Counted from the first letter of the stretch, positions 17,630 through 26,224 are shown. The stretch: DNA of 64,000 nt from Natronocella acetinitrilica (GCF_024170285.1 NZ_JALJXV010000008.1:1-64000), one strand, 5' to 3'. Numbers and translations are program-made. The notes: generated by a model from the letters alone, not told the origin.

Positions 17630-18493
17630 ATGGCAGAACAGAGCGCACGAGAAAACCGGGTGGGTGCTGCGCAGGCCGATCGCGAGGCTCCCGTCGCGGC
17701 AGCGACGGGAGCCTCACGGCCCTTCGTTTCATTCCAGGACGTCAGCCTGGCCTACGACGACTCAGGGAACGCCATCGAGGACATCAGCCTGACCATCGAC
17801 GAGGGGGAGTTCGTGGCCTTCGTCGGCCCCAGTGGTTGCGGCAAATCCACCTTCATGAAGCTCTGCACCGGTTTGCGGCCGCCAACCACCGGCAAGGTCG
17901 AGGTAGACGGCAAGCCGGTGACGGGTCCGCTCAAGATCTCGGGCATGGCCTTCCAGAATGCAACGCTGCTGCCGTGGCGGACCACGCTGGACAACGTGCT
18001 GCTGCCGCTGGAGATCGTCGAACCCTACCGGCGCCGTTTCCGCCGGGACAAGGCCAAATTCGTGGAGCAGGCCAAGGCCCTGTTGCGCACCGTTGGTCTG
18101 GAAGGTTACGAGCATCAGTATCCCTGGCAGTTATCCGGGGGCATGCAGCAGCGTGCCTCCATCTGCCGGGCGCTGGTGCACGAGCCGCGGTTGCTCATGC
18201 TCGATGAGCCCTTTGCCGCACTGGACGCCTTTACCCGTGAAGAACTCTGGTGCGTGCTGCGCGATCTCTGGGAGGCCCAGCGGTTCACGGTGGTCCTGGT
18301 GACCCATGATCTGCGAGAGGCAGTGTTTCTCGCAGATACCGTGTACGTCATGAGCAAACGGCCGGGGCGCATCATCGATACCCATCGCATTGATCTGGAA
18401 CGGCCCCGCGGCCTGGAAGTGACCTACAGCGAACCGTTCACGAATCTTGTCCATGGGCTGCGCGCGCAGATCGGGGAAATCCGGGGAGCCTGA
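17630..18493 (+). CDS. ABC transporter ATP-binding protein (SsuB/TauB-like)
   Basis: 287 residues. Walker A GPSGCGKST near 66, signature LSGGMQQRASICRAL near 168, Walker B RLLMLDEPFAALD near 186 and the switch His in LVTHDLREA. A ~30-residue polar, Ala-rich leader precedes the ABC domain. It energises the importer formed with the flanking binding protein and permease. It starts directly after the binding-protein stop, and its stop is 1 bp before the permease GTG. Confidence 0.93.
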   Translation: MAEQSARENRVGAAQADREAPVAAATGASRPFVSFQDVSLAYDDSGNAIEDISLTIDEGEFVAFVGPSGCGKSTFMKLCTGLRPPTTGKVEVDGKPVTGPLKISGMAFQNATLLPWRTTLDNVLLPLEIVEPYRRRFRRDKAKFVEQAKALLRTVGLEGYEHQYPWQLSGGMQQRASICRALVHEPRLLMLDEPFAALDAFTREELWCVLRDLWEAQRFTVVLVTHDLREAVFLADTVYVMSKRPGRIIDTHRIDLERPRGLEVTYSEPFTNLVHGLRAQIGEIRGA

Positions 18494-18494
18494 T

Positions 18495-19262
18495 GTGAAT
18501 AACAGAATGCTGGAACGTTTCGCCCCGTGGATCGCCGTGGCGGCGCTGGTGGTGATCTGGGAATTCACCGTGTGGATACTCGCCGTGCCGGAGTTCATCT
18601 TTCCGGGCCCCTGGGCGACGGCCCAGGCGCTGTACAACTTCGCCGGTCCCATCGGCGTTCATTCCTGGCAGACATTCTGGACCACCATGGTGGGCTTCGG
18701 GCTAGGGGTGGCCACCGGTCTGGTGCTGGGTTTCATCGTGGGTTCCTCTCGGTTCATGTACCACGCCTGCTACCCATTGCTGGTGGGTTTCAACGCCATT
18801 CCCAAGGTCGCATTCGTGCCCATCCTCGTGGTGTGGTTCGGCATCGGTTCGGTGCCCGCCATCCTCACGGCCTTTCTGATCTGCTTTTTCCCGATCCTGG
18901 TGAACGTGGCCACCGGGCTCGCGACGCTGGAGCCCGAGATGGAGGACGTGCTGCGTGTGTTGGGGGCAAAGCGCATGGATGTGCTGCTGAAGGTGGGGCT
19001 GCCGCGATCGCTGCCGTACTTTTTCGCCTCATTGAAGGTGGCCATCACCCTGGCCTTTGTGGGGGCCGTGGTCTCGGAGACGGTGGCCTCGAACCAGGGG
19101 ATTGGCTACCTGATGATGAGCGCCGGTTCGCAGATGCGGATGCCGCTGGTGTTTGCCGGCCTGATCGTCATCAGCGTCATGGCCATGATCATGTACGAGT
19201 TTTTCGCCCAACTCGAAAAGCGCATGACCGGCTGGGCCCATCGGGGGCAGAGCTCACTGTAG
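18495..19262 (+). CDS. ABC transporter permease (SsuC/TauC-like)
   Basis: 255 residues, about six membrane helices. The coupling-helix (EAA) region reads EPEMEDVLRVLGAKRMDVLLKVGLPRSLPYFFASLK. The GTG at 18495 is chosen because GGGGAG precedes it at proper distance and it lies just after the ATPase stop; ATG at 18507 is the alternative. It is the inner-membrane channel of the importer and the last gene of the xdhABC-transporter run, and it converges on uraD with 22 bp between. Confidence 0.92.
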   Translation: MNNRMLERFAPWIAVAALVVIWEFTVWILAVPEFIFPGPWATAQALYNFAGPIGVHSWQTFWTTMVGFGLGVATGLVLGFIVGSSRFMYHACYPLLVGFNAIPKVAFVPILVVWFGIGSVPAILTAFLICFFPILVNVATGLATLEPEMEDVLRVLGAKRMDVLLKVGLPRSLPYFFASLKVAITLAFVGAVVSETVASNQGIGYLMMSAGSQMRMPLVFAGLIVISVMAMIMYEFFAQLEKRMTGWAHRGQSSL

Positions 19263-19284
19263 ACGGGTGTGCTCCGGGGTGGTG

Positions 19285-19821
19285 TTACTCCGGGGACAGG
19301 GCGAGCGCCTGAAGCCGCAGCAAAGCGATGCGGTTGACCTGTTCGATGGCGGTCTCGATTTCCACAGTTGGCGGGTTATGAACCCGGGCAGAGAAGGCCC
19401 TGAGAATATCGGTGCGATGCAGGCCACGGACGGCGATGATGAAGGGGAAACCGAAGCGTGCATTGTAGGCGTGATTCAGCGTCTGGAACTGCTCGAACTC
19501 CTGCGCCGTGCACTGGTCAAGGCCGGCGCCGGACTGCTCAGAGCTTGAATCCACGGTCAGCTCATTGCGGATGGCGGCCTTGCCCGCAAGCTCGGGGTGA
19601 GCGCGCAACAGCGCCAGTTGTTGCTCGGATGTGGCCCGCGACAGCACCGCCGCCATGGCGCCCGCCAGCCCTTCTGCGGTGTCGTGGCGCTGGTCCAGCC
19701 CGGCTTGCCAGGTGGCCTCGGCAATCCAGGGCGAGTGCTCGTACACATGGCCGTATCTGGCCATGAAGGCCGACTTGTCCAGTGAGCTTGGCGGTGGTGA
19801 AAGAGGGTGGTGCGCGGGCAT
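19285..19821 (-). CDS. uraD: 2-oxo-4-hydroxy-4-carboxy-5-ureidoimidazoline (OHCU) decarboxylase
   Basis: 178 residues. It decarboxylates OHCU to (S)-allantoin, the last step of ureide formation from urate. Family features: the RAHPELAGKA motif with the catalytic His, SSEQSGAGLDQCTAQEFEQF, and the NARFGFPFIIAVRG stretch. The start MPAHHPLSPP at 19821 is used; the upstream extension overlaps the operator region. It is divergent from uraH, with two operator candidates between them. Confidence 0.94.
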   Translation of the reverse strand: MPAHHPLSPPPSSLDKSAFMARYGHVYEHSPWIAEATWQAGLDQRHDTAEGLAGAMAAVLSRATSEQQLALLRAHPELAGKAAIRNELTVDSSSEQSGAGLDQCTAQEFEQFQTLNHAYNARFGFPFIIAVRGLHRTDILRAFSARVHNPPTVEIETAIEQVNRIALLRLQALALSPE

Positions 19822-19840
19822 AGCGCGTCTCCGCTGAAGG

Positions 19841-19852
19841 ACTGTATACAGT
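19841..19852. promoter_or_regulatory. GntR-type operator candidate at uraD promoter
   Basis: A perfect 12-bp palindrome ACTGTATACAGT, 20 bp before the uraD start. It shares the GTATAC core with the xdhA site. It lies where the uraD -10 region would be. Confidence 0.5.
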
Positions 19853-19929
19853 GTAGGCAGAGCCGACCCGGGAGTCGAACGGGCATACATACGCGAATCG
19901 GCGATAGAAAAGTGCTCGTGATGCCAAAT

Positions 19930-19942
19930 AGTGGATACACTT
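19930..19942. promoter_or_regulatory. GntR-type operator candidate at uraH promoter
   Basis: AGTGGATACACTT differs from the consensus AGTGTATACACT at one core base. It lies about 53 bp upstream of the uraH start, with TTTTAT following. Confidence 0.45.
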
Positions 19943-19994
19943 TTATCGTTGTTAATGCACTTGGCACAGGCATGGTGATGGAGGGAGATTTTTC

Positions 19995-20348
19995 GTGGGG
20001 AAGTTGACGACGCACGTGCTGGATACGGCCCAGGGCCTGCCCGGACGCGACCTGGCCATTGATGCCTATCGGATTGAGGACGGGCAATCGCGATTGCTGC
20101 GGCAGGTGCGGACTAACGCCGACGGGCGCTGCGATGGGCCTGTCCTGGAGGGCAGGGAATTCCCTCCCGGGCAATACGAACTGGTGTTTCACGCCGGGGA
20201 CTACTTTCGTAATGCAGGGCTAGCGCTGCCGGAAACACCGTTTCTGAACGAAGTGGTTGTCCGCTTCGGGATTGATGACGCCGGGCAGCATTACCACGTC
20301 CCGCTGCTGGTTTCCCCCTACGGTTACACCACCTATCGAGGTAGCTAG
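19995..20348 (+). CDS. uraH: 5-hydroxyisourate hydrolase (transthyretin-like)
   Basis: 117 residues. It opens the ring of 5-hydroxyisourate to give OHCU, the substrate of UraD. It has the N-terminal LTTHVLDTAQGLPG, the Arg in LRQVRTNADGR, the central FHAGDYF, and the diagnostic C-terminus YTTYRGS. The GTG start at 19995 follows GGAGGGAG. Cytosolic, with no signal peptide. It lies upstream of puuD in the same direction with a 43-bp gap. Confidence 0.96.
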   Translation: MGKLTTHVLDTAQGLPGRDLAIDAYRIEDGQSRLLRQVRTNADGRCDGPVLEGREFPPGQYELVFHAGDYFRNAGLALPETPFLNEVVVRFGIDDAGQHYHVPLLVSPYGYTTYRGS

Positions 20349-20391
20349 TGGCGGCTAAATGTCGCGGGTTCAGTGATTCGGGATATCGGAA

Positions 20392-21570
20392 ATGACTGCC
20401 CATCTGCACGACTGGCTTGAGCTGATCTTCCGCTGGTTCCATGTGATCGTCGGGGTCGCCTGGATCGGCGCATCGTTCTATTTCAACTTTCTCGAAAATC
20501 GCCTCGACCGTGCCGCCTCCCGCAATCGGGAAGGGATGGCTGGCCATCTGTGGGCCATTCATGGTGGCGGGTTCTACTACCTTGAGAAATTCAAGGTGGC
20601 GCCTCCCTCACTGCCGCAGACCCTGCACTGGTTCAAATGGGAGGCCTATTTCACCTGGATCACCGGCATGGTGCTGCTGATTCTGGTGTATTACCTCAAC
20701 ACCCAGTCCTACCTGATCGATCCCCGAGTGGCGGATCTTTCGCCGGCTCTGGCCATCGTCCTTGGTCTCGCCACGCTGGCTGTTAGCTGGGTGGTCTACG
20801 ATCAGCTCTGCAAATCCCGGATGGCGGAGCGGCCCATGCTGCTGGCCGGGGTGATCGCAGTGCTGCTGGTATTGCTCTCCATTGCCATGACCAGCCTGTT
20901 CGGTGGCCGTGGTGCCTTCATTCACGTCGGGGCGGCCATGGGCACCATCATGGTGGCCAATGTGTTCTTCGTCATCATTCCAAACCAGCGGGACCTGGTG
21001 GATGCCCTGAAGGAGAACCGCGCGCCGGATGGGGACAAGGGCAAGGCCGGGCTGCAGCGTTCCCGACACAACAACTACCTGACGTTGCCGGTGCTGTTCA
21101 TCATGATCAGCAATCATTATCCGTCCACCTACGCCCATGAGTGGAACTGGCTGGTCCTGGTGCTGATCATGGCCGCCGGGGCGGCGGTCCGGCACTACTT
21201 CAACGTGCGACACCTGCCGCAGCGCAAGGTCTGGATACTGCCCGCCGGCGCCCTGCTCATGGTGCTGGCGTTCTTCATTACCATGCCGGACACGCGAGCC
21301 CCGGGCGGCGCCGACTTGCCGGAGATTTCCGAGCCTGTGGACGACCAGGCCATTCGCGCCGTGCTGGATCAGCGCTGCATCGCCTGCCATGCCGCCAACG
21401 TGGCCCAGGGCGGTATCCGCTTGCAGGACGACGCCGACGTTCACCGACTGGCTTCACGCATTCACGCCACCGTGGTGGCCAATCGCTCCATGCCACCGGG
21501 CAATGTGACCGGGATCACCGATGAGGAGCGTGCCATGATCTCCGCCTGGTACCAGGGGCTGGAGCGATGA
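20392..21570 (+). CDS. puuD: membrane urate oxidase PuuD with fused cytochrome c
   Basis: 392 residues. The N-terminal ~300 residues hold about eight membrane helices beginning with the conserved WFHVIVGVAWIGASFYFNFLEN; the C-terminal domain carries one haem-c site CIACH (about 328-332) and a distal Met in MPPGNVTG. PuuD oxidises urate to 5-hydroxyisourate and passes electrons to the cytochrome chain rather than making peroxide. This is established for the family. The ATG at 20392 has GGAAA upstream. Its stop overlaps the gntR start, so enzyme and regulator are co-transcribed. Confidence 0.95.
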   Translation: MTAHLHDWLELIFRWFHVIVGVAWIGASFYFNFLENRLDRAASRNREGMAGHLWAIHGGGFYYLEKFKVAPPSLPQTLHWFKWEAYFTWITGMVLLILVYYLNTQSYLIDPRVADLSPALAIVLGLATLAVSWVVYDQLCKSRMAERPMLLAGVIAVLLVLLSIAMTSLFGGRGAFIHVGAAMGTIMVANVFFVIIPNQRDLVDALKENRAPDGDKGKAGLQRSRHNNYLTLPVLFIMISNHYPSTYAHEWNWLVLVLIMAAGAAVRHYFNVRHLPQRKVWILPAGALLMVLAFFITMPDTRAPGGADLPEISEPVDDQAIRAVLDQRCIACHAANVAQGGIRLQDDADVHRLASRIHATVVANRSMPPGNVTGITDEERAMISAWYQGLER

Positions 21571-22277
21571 GCACCGAGGCCGCCGTCGAGCGGCCACCCC
21601 GGAAACGCCGTCCGGGGAACGCCGATGATGCGGTCTATCGCGGTGTCTATGACGCGGTGCTGGACGGCCGGCTGCCGCCAGGCGTGCGTCTGCCGGAGAA
21701 AAGCCTTGGGGATGCGTTCGGCGTCAGCCGCATCGTGGTCCGCAAGGCGCTGTCCCGCCTCGCCCATGAGCATATCGTCACACGCAGGCCGAATCAGATG
21801 GCCCGTGTGGCAAGCCCGTCGGTGAGTGAAACCCGGGATATCTTCGAGGCGCGACGGCTGCTGGAGGCCGAGGTTGTTCGTGAACTGGCAGGGTCATTGA
21901 CCAAAGCGCAGGCCAGGCAGATCGCAGACTTGCTCCAGCGGGAGCAAGCAGCGCAGCGCATGCACCACATCGAGGAACGGGTGCGCCTGTCCATCGAATT
22001 TCATCGACAGCTCGCCGAATGCAGCGCCAATTCGGTCTACCGCCGCTACCTGAAAGAGCTGGTGTCGCGCACGTCATTGACCGTAGCCCTTTACAAGACG
22101 CCAGGAGCCTCACCCTGCTACATGGAGGGTGAACACGAGGGGATTGCCGAGGCCATACTGACGGGCCGGGGAGACGAGGCCGCAGCCTTGGCGGTGGCGC
22201 ATCTGGATGCATTGGAAAACACGCTGGATCTGAGCCCCAGAGAGCCTGACGTGGATCTCTCCAGCGTCTTTCGCTGA
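21567..22277 (+). CDS. GntR family (FCD subfamily) transcriptional regulator
   Basis: 236 residues: an N-terminal winged helix (GRLPPGVRLPEKSLGDAFGVSRIVVRKALSRLAHE, about 30-68) and an all-helical FCD ligand domain (about 85-215) with metal-binding type residues in SIEFHRQLAE and EHEGIAEAILTG. The ATG overlaps the puuD stop. It is probably the local repressor of purine genes; the recurrent palindromes with a GTATAC core before xdhA, uraD and uraH are the kind of site FCD proteins bind. The ligand (urate, allantoin or other) is unknown. Confidence 0.9.
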   Translation: MSTEAAVERPPRKRRPGNADDAVYRGVYDAVLDGRLPPGVRLPEKSLGDAFGVSRIVVRKALSRLAHEHIVTRRPNQMARVASPSVSETRDIFEARRLLEAEVVRELAGSLTKAQARQIADLLQREQAAQRMHHIEERVRLSIEFHRQLAECSANSVYRRYLKELVSRTSLTVALYKTPGASPCYMEGEHEGIAEAILTGRGDEAAALAVAHLDALENTLDLSPREPDVDLSSVFR

Positions 22278-22286
22278 CAACGGCTA

Positions 22287-23129
22287 TCAGTCGACGCCGA
22301 AACCTTCCGGCGGGCGTCCGCCGATGCGATCGGTGATCTCCCGGGCGGTCCGGGCCACCACGCTGCCCAGCTCCAGTGCGCGGTTTTCCGTCAGGCGGGC
22401 CGTGGGGCCGGATATGGACACCGCAGCCACGGTTTCACCATGCACATCGAAAAATGGCGCGGCGACGCAGCGCATGCCCAGCGCATGGGCCTCGTCGTCG
22501 ATGACATAGCCGCGGGAGCGCCCCAGCGCCAGCACTTCCCGCAGCTTGGCCGGTGTGTCGATGGACTTGGGTGTGAAGCTCGGCAGGCCGGTGCGGTGGA
22601 GCAGGGCGGAAATATCGTCTTCCGACTCCATGGTGAGCAAAGCCAGGCCGACGCCGGAGCAGGTGAGTGGCACCCGGTCGCCCAGCTTTGAAAATGCCCG
22701 GACCATCGCGCTGGATTCCACCTGACTGATATAGACGGCAGCGTCATCGCGGCGAATGGCCATGTTGCTGGTCTCGCCGGACGCATCGGTGAGTCCGCGC
22801 ATGAGCGGGCGGGCCAGTGCCACGAAATCGCGCCCCCTCAGGAAAGCGCTACCCACGGAGACCGTCCGTACGCCTACCCGCCAGAGACCCGACATGTCGT
22901 CGAGTTCGGCGAAACCCGCCTGCTCCAGGGTGGCCAGCAGTCGATGGGTTGTGGAGGCTGCCAGGCCGACCCGCTTGGCGAGGTCGGTGAGCAGGACGCC
23001 CTGGGGTTCCTGCGCCAGCGCGGCGAGTAGCCCAAGGCCCCGATTGAGTGCCTGTACGGTGCCCGGGTTATCGCTACCAGCACCCTTTTTGCGTCGCTGA
23101 CCTGTCCCTGCGCTTGCTCGACGAACCAT
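22287..23129 (-). CDS. IclR family transcriptional regulator
   Basis: 280 residues. The N-terminal winged helix (VQALNRGLGLLAALA ... LTDLAKRVGLAASTTHRLLATLEQAGF) is followed by the IclR effector domain with RVPLTCSGVGLALL and the C-terminal RCVAAPFFDVHGETVAAVSISGPTARLT. It is convergent with the GntR gene and divergent from the lactate permease, so it is the probable regulator of lctP. No Shine-Dalgarno is visible before the ATG. A Lys/Arg-rich ~30-residue leader precedes the helix-turn-helix. Confidence 0.92.
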   Translation of the reverse strand: MVRRASAGTGQRRKKGAGSDNPGTVQALNRGLGLLAALAQEPQGVLLTDLAKRVGLAASTTHRLLATLEQAGFAELDDMSGLWRVGVRTVSVGSAFLRGRDFVALARPLMRGLTDASGETSNMAIRRDDAAVYISQVESSAMVRAFSKLGDRVPLTCSGVGLALLTMESEDDISALLHRTGLPSFTPKSIDTPAKLREVLALGRSRGYVIDDEAHALGMRCVAAPFFDVHGETVAAVSISGPTARLTENRALELGSVVARTAREITDRIGGRPPEGFGVD

Positions 23130-23133
23130 CGTT

Positions 23134-23151
23134 TTTGAATACCATTTCCAA
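23134..23151. promoter_or_regulatory. candidate IclR operator between iclR and lctP
   Basis: TTTGAATACCATTTCCAA is an imperfect inverted repeat about 5 bp upstream of the iclR start. The position suits autoregulation; the symmetry is modest. Confidence 0.25.
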
Positions 23152-23283
23152 TTTTTCTTGAGAATCCATGGTAGTCAATCTCAGGGCGTTTCGCCAGCTA
23201 CCACGGCCCATTACGGCAGCGGTTTCCAAAACCGTTGGTAGCCCGTCTTGGGGGTCCTCACCGACACAAACGGGAGCCTCAGG

Positions 23284-23343
23284 ATGGCTGCTTTCACCCG
23301 GACAGAATGGCGTGCCCTGTATTTTTTCTTATATTTCGTCTAG
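23284..23343 (+). CDS. possible 19-residue leader peptide upstream of lctP
   Basis: ATG at 23284 to TAG at 23341-23343 encodes 19 residues rich in aromatic and hydrophobic residues (ends YFFLYFV). GGGAG at 23272-23276 lies seven bases before the ATG, an ideal ribosome-site distance. It is 192 bp upstream of lctP. It could be a regulatory upstream ORF, the relic of a membrane protein, or chance. No homolog is recognised. Confidence 0.25.
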   Translation: MAAFTRTEWRALYFFLYFV

Positions 23344-23534
23344 GGTTACGCACCTACGGACCGTCAATCGGCAGGGATGTGCTTTCGCCCACCGCGCTCA
23401 AACGGTAGGCGAGCTGCCTCAAGGCGTGCCGGGCGGATACGCCACGGATTCCAGCGCGCTCACTCCGGACGTTCATTGCCACAAGCAAGGGCGTTCAGGT
23501 CTCGACAGTCAAAAATATCGAGAGGAGAAGGCGA

Positions 23535-25379
23535 ATGAGTTTGCCGATCTTGTTCCTATTGGCACTGGCACCGATTATCACGGTGTTTGTGTTCCTGGTC
23601 GTGCTGCGATGGCCGGCCAAACACGCAATGCCCCTGGCCTATGGTGTCACCGTGGTGATCGCCGTCACGCTGTGGGGAACCAGTTTCACAACAGCCATGG
23701 CGGCCTCGGTTCACGGCCTGGTCACTGCGCTGAATATCCTCTTCATCGTATTCGGGGCGATACTGCTGCTCTACAGCCTGCGGGAGAGTGGTGCCATTGC
23801 CACCATCCGCCAGGGCTTCAGTGACATTTCGCCCGACCGCCGCGTCCAGGCCATCATCATCGCCTGGTTGTTCGGTTCCATGATTGAAGGCGCGTCCGGT
23901 TTCGGTACGCCGGCCGCCATTGCAGCGCCGCTGCTGCTTGCCATCGGTTTCCCTGCCATGGCCGCAGTCATGTGCGCGCTCATCATCCAGAGCACACCGG
24001 TGTCCTTTGGTGCGGTGGGCACGCCCATCCTGGTGGGTGTAAGCACCGGCCTTGGTGATCAGACGATCGTCAACCAGTCGATTTCCGGTTCCTTCGGTTT
24101 CGAGCAGTACGTCAGCCACATCGGCGTACAAGTCGCCATGATCCACGGCATCATCGGTATTCTTGTGCCGCTTATCATGGCAGGCATGCTGACCCGCTTC
24201 TTTGGCGTCAATCGCTCCTTCCGCGAAGGCCTCGCAGTCTGGAAGTTCGCCATTTTCGCCGCGCTGGCATTCATCGTGCCTTACTACCTGGTGGCGCTGG
24301 TGCTTGGCCCGGCCTTCCCGAGCCTGCTGGGTGGCCTGATTGGTCTTGCCATCGTGGTGCCCGCCGCGCGTGCCGGCTTCCTCATGCCCGAGGACAAGTT
24401 CGACTTCCCCGAGCGGGCGCAGTGGGAGAAGGAGTGGATCGGCGACCTGCAGGACGTCAAGGAACCGGCCCTCGAGGAAAACAAGCAGGTCGGCCTGCTG
24501 AACGCCTGGATGCCCTACGTGGTTGTGGCGGCGCTGCTGGTGATCACCCGCACCATCGACCCCATTACCGATATGTTGCGGGCGGAGGCAGTAACGTTCT
24601 CCTGGACCAATATCTTTGGTACGGGGATCAACACAGCGTCGCAGCCGTTGTATCTGCCTGGCTTCGTGTTGATCCTGGGCTCGGTGGCGGCCTACTTCCT
24701 GCACAAGATGTGGAAAGTTCCCGGTGCTTACATGGAAGCCTGGAAGTCGTCCGGCAAGATGATCGTCGGGGCCGGCGCGGCGCTGCTCTTTGCCGTACCC
24801 ATGGTGCAGGTGTTCCTGAACACCCAGAGCATTGATGGCTCGGCCATGGAAGCGCTTCTCGACGATGGCGTGTCCTATGTTGGAGCCATGGCTCAGCTTG
24901 ACGGTCTGCCTTCCATGCCGGAGATTCTCGCCGAGGGTGTATCGCAGGCCACCGGTGCGTTCTGGCCACTGTTCTCGCCATTGATCGGTGCACTGGGTGC
25001 GTTCATTGCCGGCTCGAACACGGTGAGCAACATGATGTTCTCCCTGTTCCAGTTCTCCACCGCCGATAACATCGGCCTGGGTGCGACCGATGCTGCCATC
25101 GTCGTTGCCCTGCAGGCTGTGGGTGGTGCCGCCGGTAACATGATCACGGTGCACAACGTGGTCGCTGCTTGCGCCACAGTGGGTCTGTTGGGTCGCGAAG
25201 GCTTGATCATTCGCAAGACCCTGATCCCCATGACCTACTATGTGGCCGCGGCCGGTGTGCTGGGCATGGCGCTGATCTACAGCGCGGTCTGGTTCCTGGC
25301 GTGGATCGCCGTAGTCGCGCTGTTCATCGGCTTCATGTGGACGAACAACGGCCGACCGGCCCATCAGGCCGCCGTCTAG
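23535..25379 (+). CDS. lctP: L-lactate / glycolate permease (LctP family)
   Basis: 614 residues, about 13 to 14 membrane helices; a proton-coupled importer of L-lactate, and in relatives also D-lactate and glycolate. Family motifs: [56 protein letters not shown] and [19 protein letters not shown]. It is longer than the typical ~550 residues because of a hydrophilic loop near 285-320. GAGAGGAGAA precedes the ATG. It converges with lutABC across a bidirectional terminator; glycolate uptake would link it to the glyoxylate genes hyi/glxR, which is an inference. Confidence 0.95.
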   Translation: MSLPILFLLALAPIITVFVFLVVLRWPAKHAMPLAYGVTVVIAVTLWGTSFTTAMAASVHGLVTALNILFIVFGAILLLYSLRESGAIATIRQGFSDISPDRRVQAIIIAWLFGSMIEGASGFGTPAAIAAPLLLAIGFPAMAAVMCALIIQSTPVSFGAVGTPILVGVSTGLGDQTIVNQSISGSFGFEQYVSHIGVQVAMIHGIIGILVPLIMAGMLTRFFGVNRSFREGLAVWKFAIFAALAFIVPYYLVALVLGPAFPSLLGGLIGLAIVVPAARAGFLMPEDKFDFPERAQWEKEWIGDLQDVKEPALEENKQVGLLNAWMPYVVVAALLVITRTIDPITDMLRAEAVTFSWTNIFGTGINTASQPLYLPGFVLILGSVAAYFLHKMWKVPGAYMEAWKSSGKMIVGAGAALLFAVPMVQVFLNTQSIDGSAMEALLDDGVSYVGAMAQLDGLPSMPEILAEGVSQATGAFWPLFSPLIGALGAFIAGSNTVSNMMFSLFQFSTADNIGLGATDAAIVVALQAVGGAAGNMITVHNVVAACATVGLLGREGLIIRKTLIPMTYYVAAAGVLGMALIYSAVWFLAWIAVVALFIGFMWTNNGRPAHQAAV

Positions 25380-25394
25380 ACGGATCAGGCCCAG

Positions 25395-25434
25395 AAAAAA
25401 CCCCCGCGCCGATGGATCGGCGCGGGGGTTTTTT
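25395..25434. terminator. strong bidirectional rho-independent terminator
   Basis: A 13-bp GC-rich stem (25401-25413 with 25416-25428), GG loop, flanked by A6 (25395-25400) and T6 (25429-25434). It lies 15 bp after the lctP stop and could also serve the convergent lutABC transcript. Confidence 0.95.
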
Positions 25435-25458
25435 ATTGCAGTTTTCCGTCGCCCGATC

Positions 25459-25544
25459 CGTGCGTTACGGCCTTCGGCCTAACGCACCCTACGAGGGGCC
25501 GTGCCCGCTGTAGGGTGTGTTAGCGCGCAGCGCGTAACGCACCG
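25459..25544. repeat. paired palindromic repeats (BIME-like module)
   Basis: Two palindromes at 25459-25493 (loop GGCCTTCGGCC) and 25508-25544 (loop GCGCGCAGCGCG), with the same spacer and orientation as 11526-11612. They lie between the lctP terminator and the 3' end of lutC. Confidence 0.85.
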
Positions 25545-25567
25545 TATCCGCGTCGACCCCCGGCTCG

Positions 25568-26224
25568 CTAACCTTCCAGCAACACCAGATGCAGACTCCG
25601 CGGCCCGTGGGCGCCGAGCTGCAGGGTCTGCTCCACGTCCGCAGTGCGTGACGGGCCGGTGATGAAATTCAAGACCCGTGGCGGAAAGCCTTCCCACGGC
25701 CGCATGCGGTTCCAGACGTCTTCCATGTACCCCACGATATCCTGCCGCTTGAGCAGGACGATGTGATACTCCGGCAGGAAATTCATCTCCGTGGGGGATT
25801 GCGGCCCGGAATACATCACTAGTGTGCCGGTCTCAGCAAGGCCGGCTTCCGCTACGGAAACGCTGACTACCGCATCTGCCACCGGGCTGTCGAGTTCGAT
25901 GCGCAGATCGCCCGGCCAGTCGATCTTTTCCAGCAACGGGTGGCCGGCAACCCTGAGGACGGGTTCCAGCTTGCGCTCCCGCAGGTAGGCGGAAATCGCT
26001 TCGGCGGCACCGCTTGTGCTACTCACCCTGCTGAAAGTGCCTGCCGCAGCAGCGAAGCGATCCAGGAAACGGTCAACAGGATCCTCCGTCCACAGCGGCC
26101 GGGGTGGTAACTCCGAGCCTACGCCGCCGTCCAGCGCCTTTCGGGCTTCGCTGGCCATGATCGGCATGTCTCGCCCGATACCCTTGCGGACTTTTGCCAG
26201 TATGCGCTCGCGGGCGTCGCTCAT
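25568..26224 (-). CDS. lutC: LutC/YkgG family lactate utilisation protein
   Basis: 218 residues. Third component of the LutABC iron-sulfur L-lactate oxidase, which converts L-lactate to pyruvate. The LUD domain shows VVSVSVAEAGLAETGTLVM, EYHIVLLKRQDIV and the C-terminal FITGPSRTADVEQTLQLGAHGPRSLHL typical of LutC. The ATG at 26224 (MSDARERIL) overlaps the lutB stop, so translation is coupled. Confidence 0.93.
   Translation of the reverse strand: MSDARERILAKVRKGIGRDMPIMASEARKALDGGVGSELPPRPLWTEDPVDRFLDRFAAAAGTFSRVSSTSGAAEAISAYLRERKLEPVLRVAGHPLLEKIDWPGDLRIELDSPVADAVVSVSVAEAGLAETGTLVMYSGPQSPTEMNFLPEYHIVLLKRQDIVGYMEDVWNRMRPWEGFPPRVLNFITGPSRTADVEQTLQLGAHGPRSLHLVLLEG

Larger units (their letters stand above)
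23130..23534. other. 405-bp leader/promoter region between iclR and lctP
   Basis: The region holds the imperfect palindrome at 23134-23151, a perfect 6-bp stem hairpin at 23220-23234 (CGGTTT-CCA-AAACCG), a 19-codon open frame at 23284-23343, and the lctP ribosome site (GAGAGGAG) just before 23535. No tRNA or known riboswitch was recognised. Confidence 0.5.

Noticed and set aside
23220..23234. tRNA-Trp-like anticodon arm (CGGTTTCCAAAACCG)
   Set aside because: No acceptor, D or T arm can be drawn around it; no GTTCGA T-loop downstream. Treated as a simple hairpin.
23556..25364. 602-codon open frame on the minus strand opposite lctP
   Set aside because: His/Gly/Asp/Gln-rich shadow translation with no hydrophobic core, while the plus strand encodes a complete permease.
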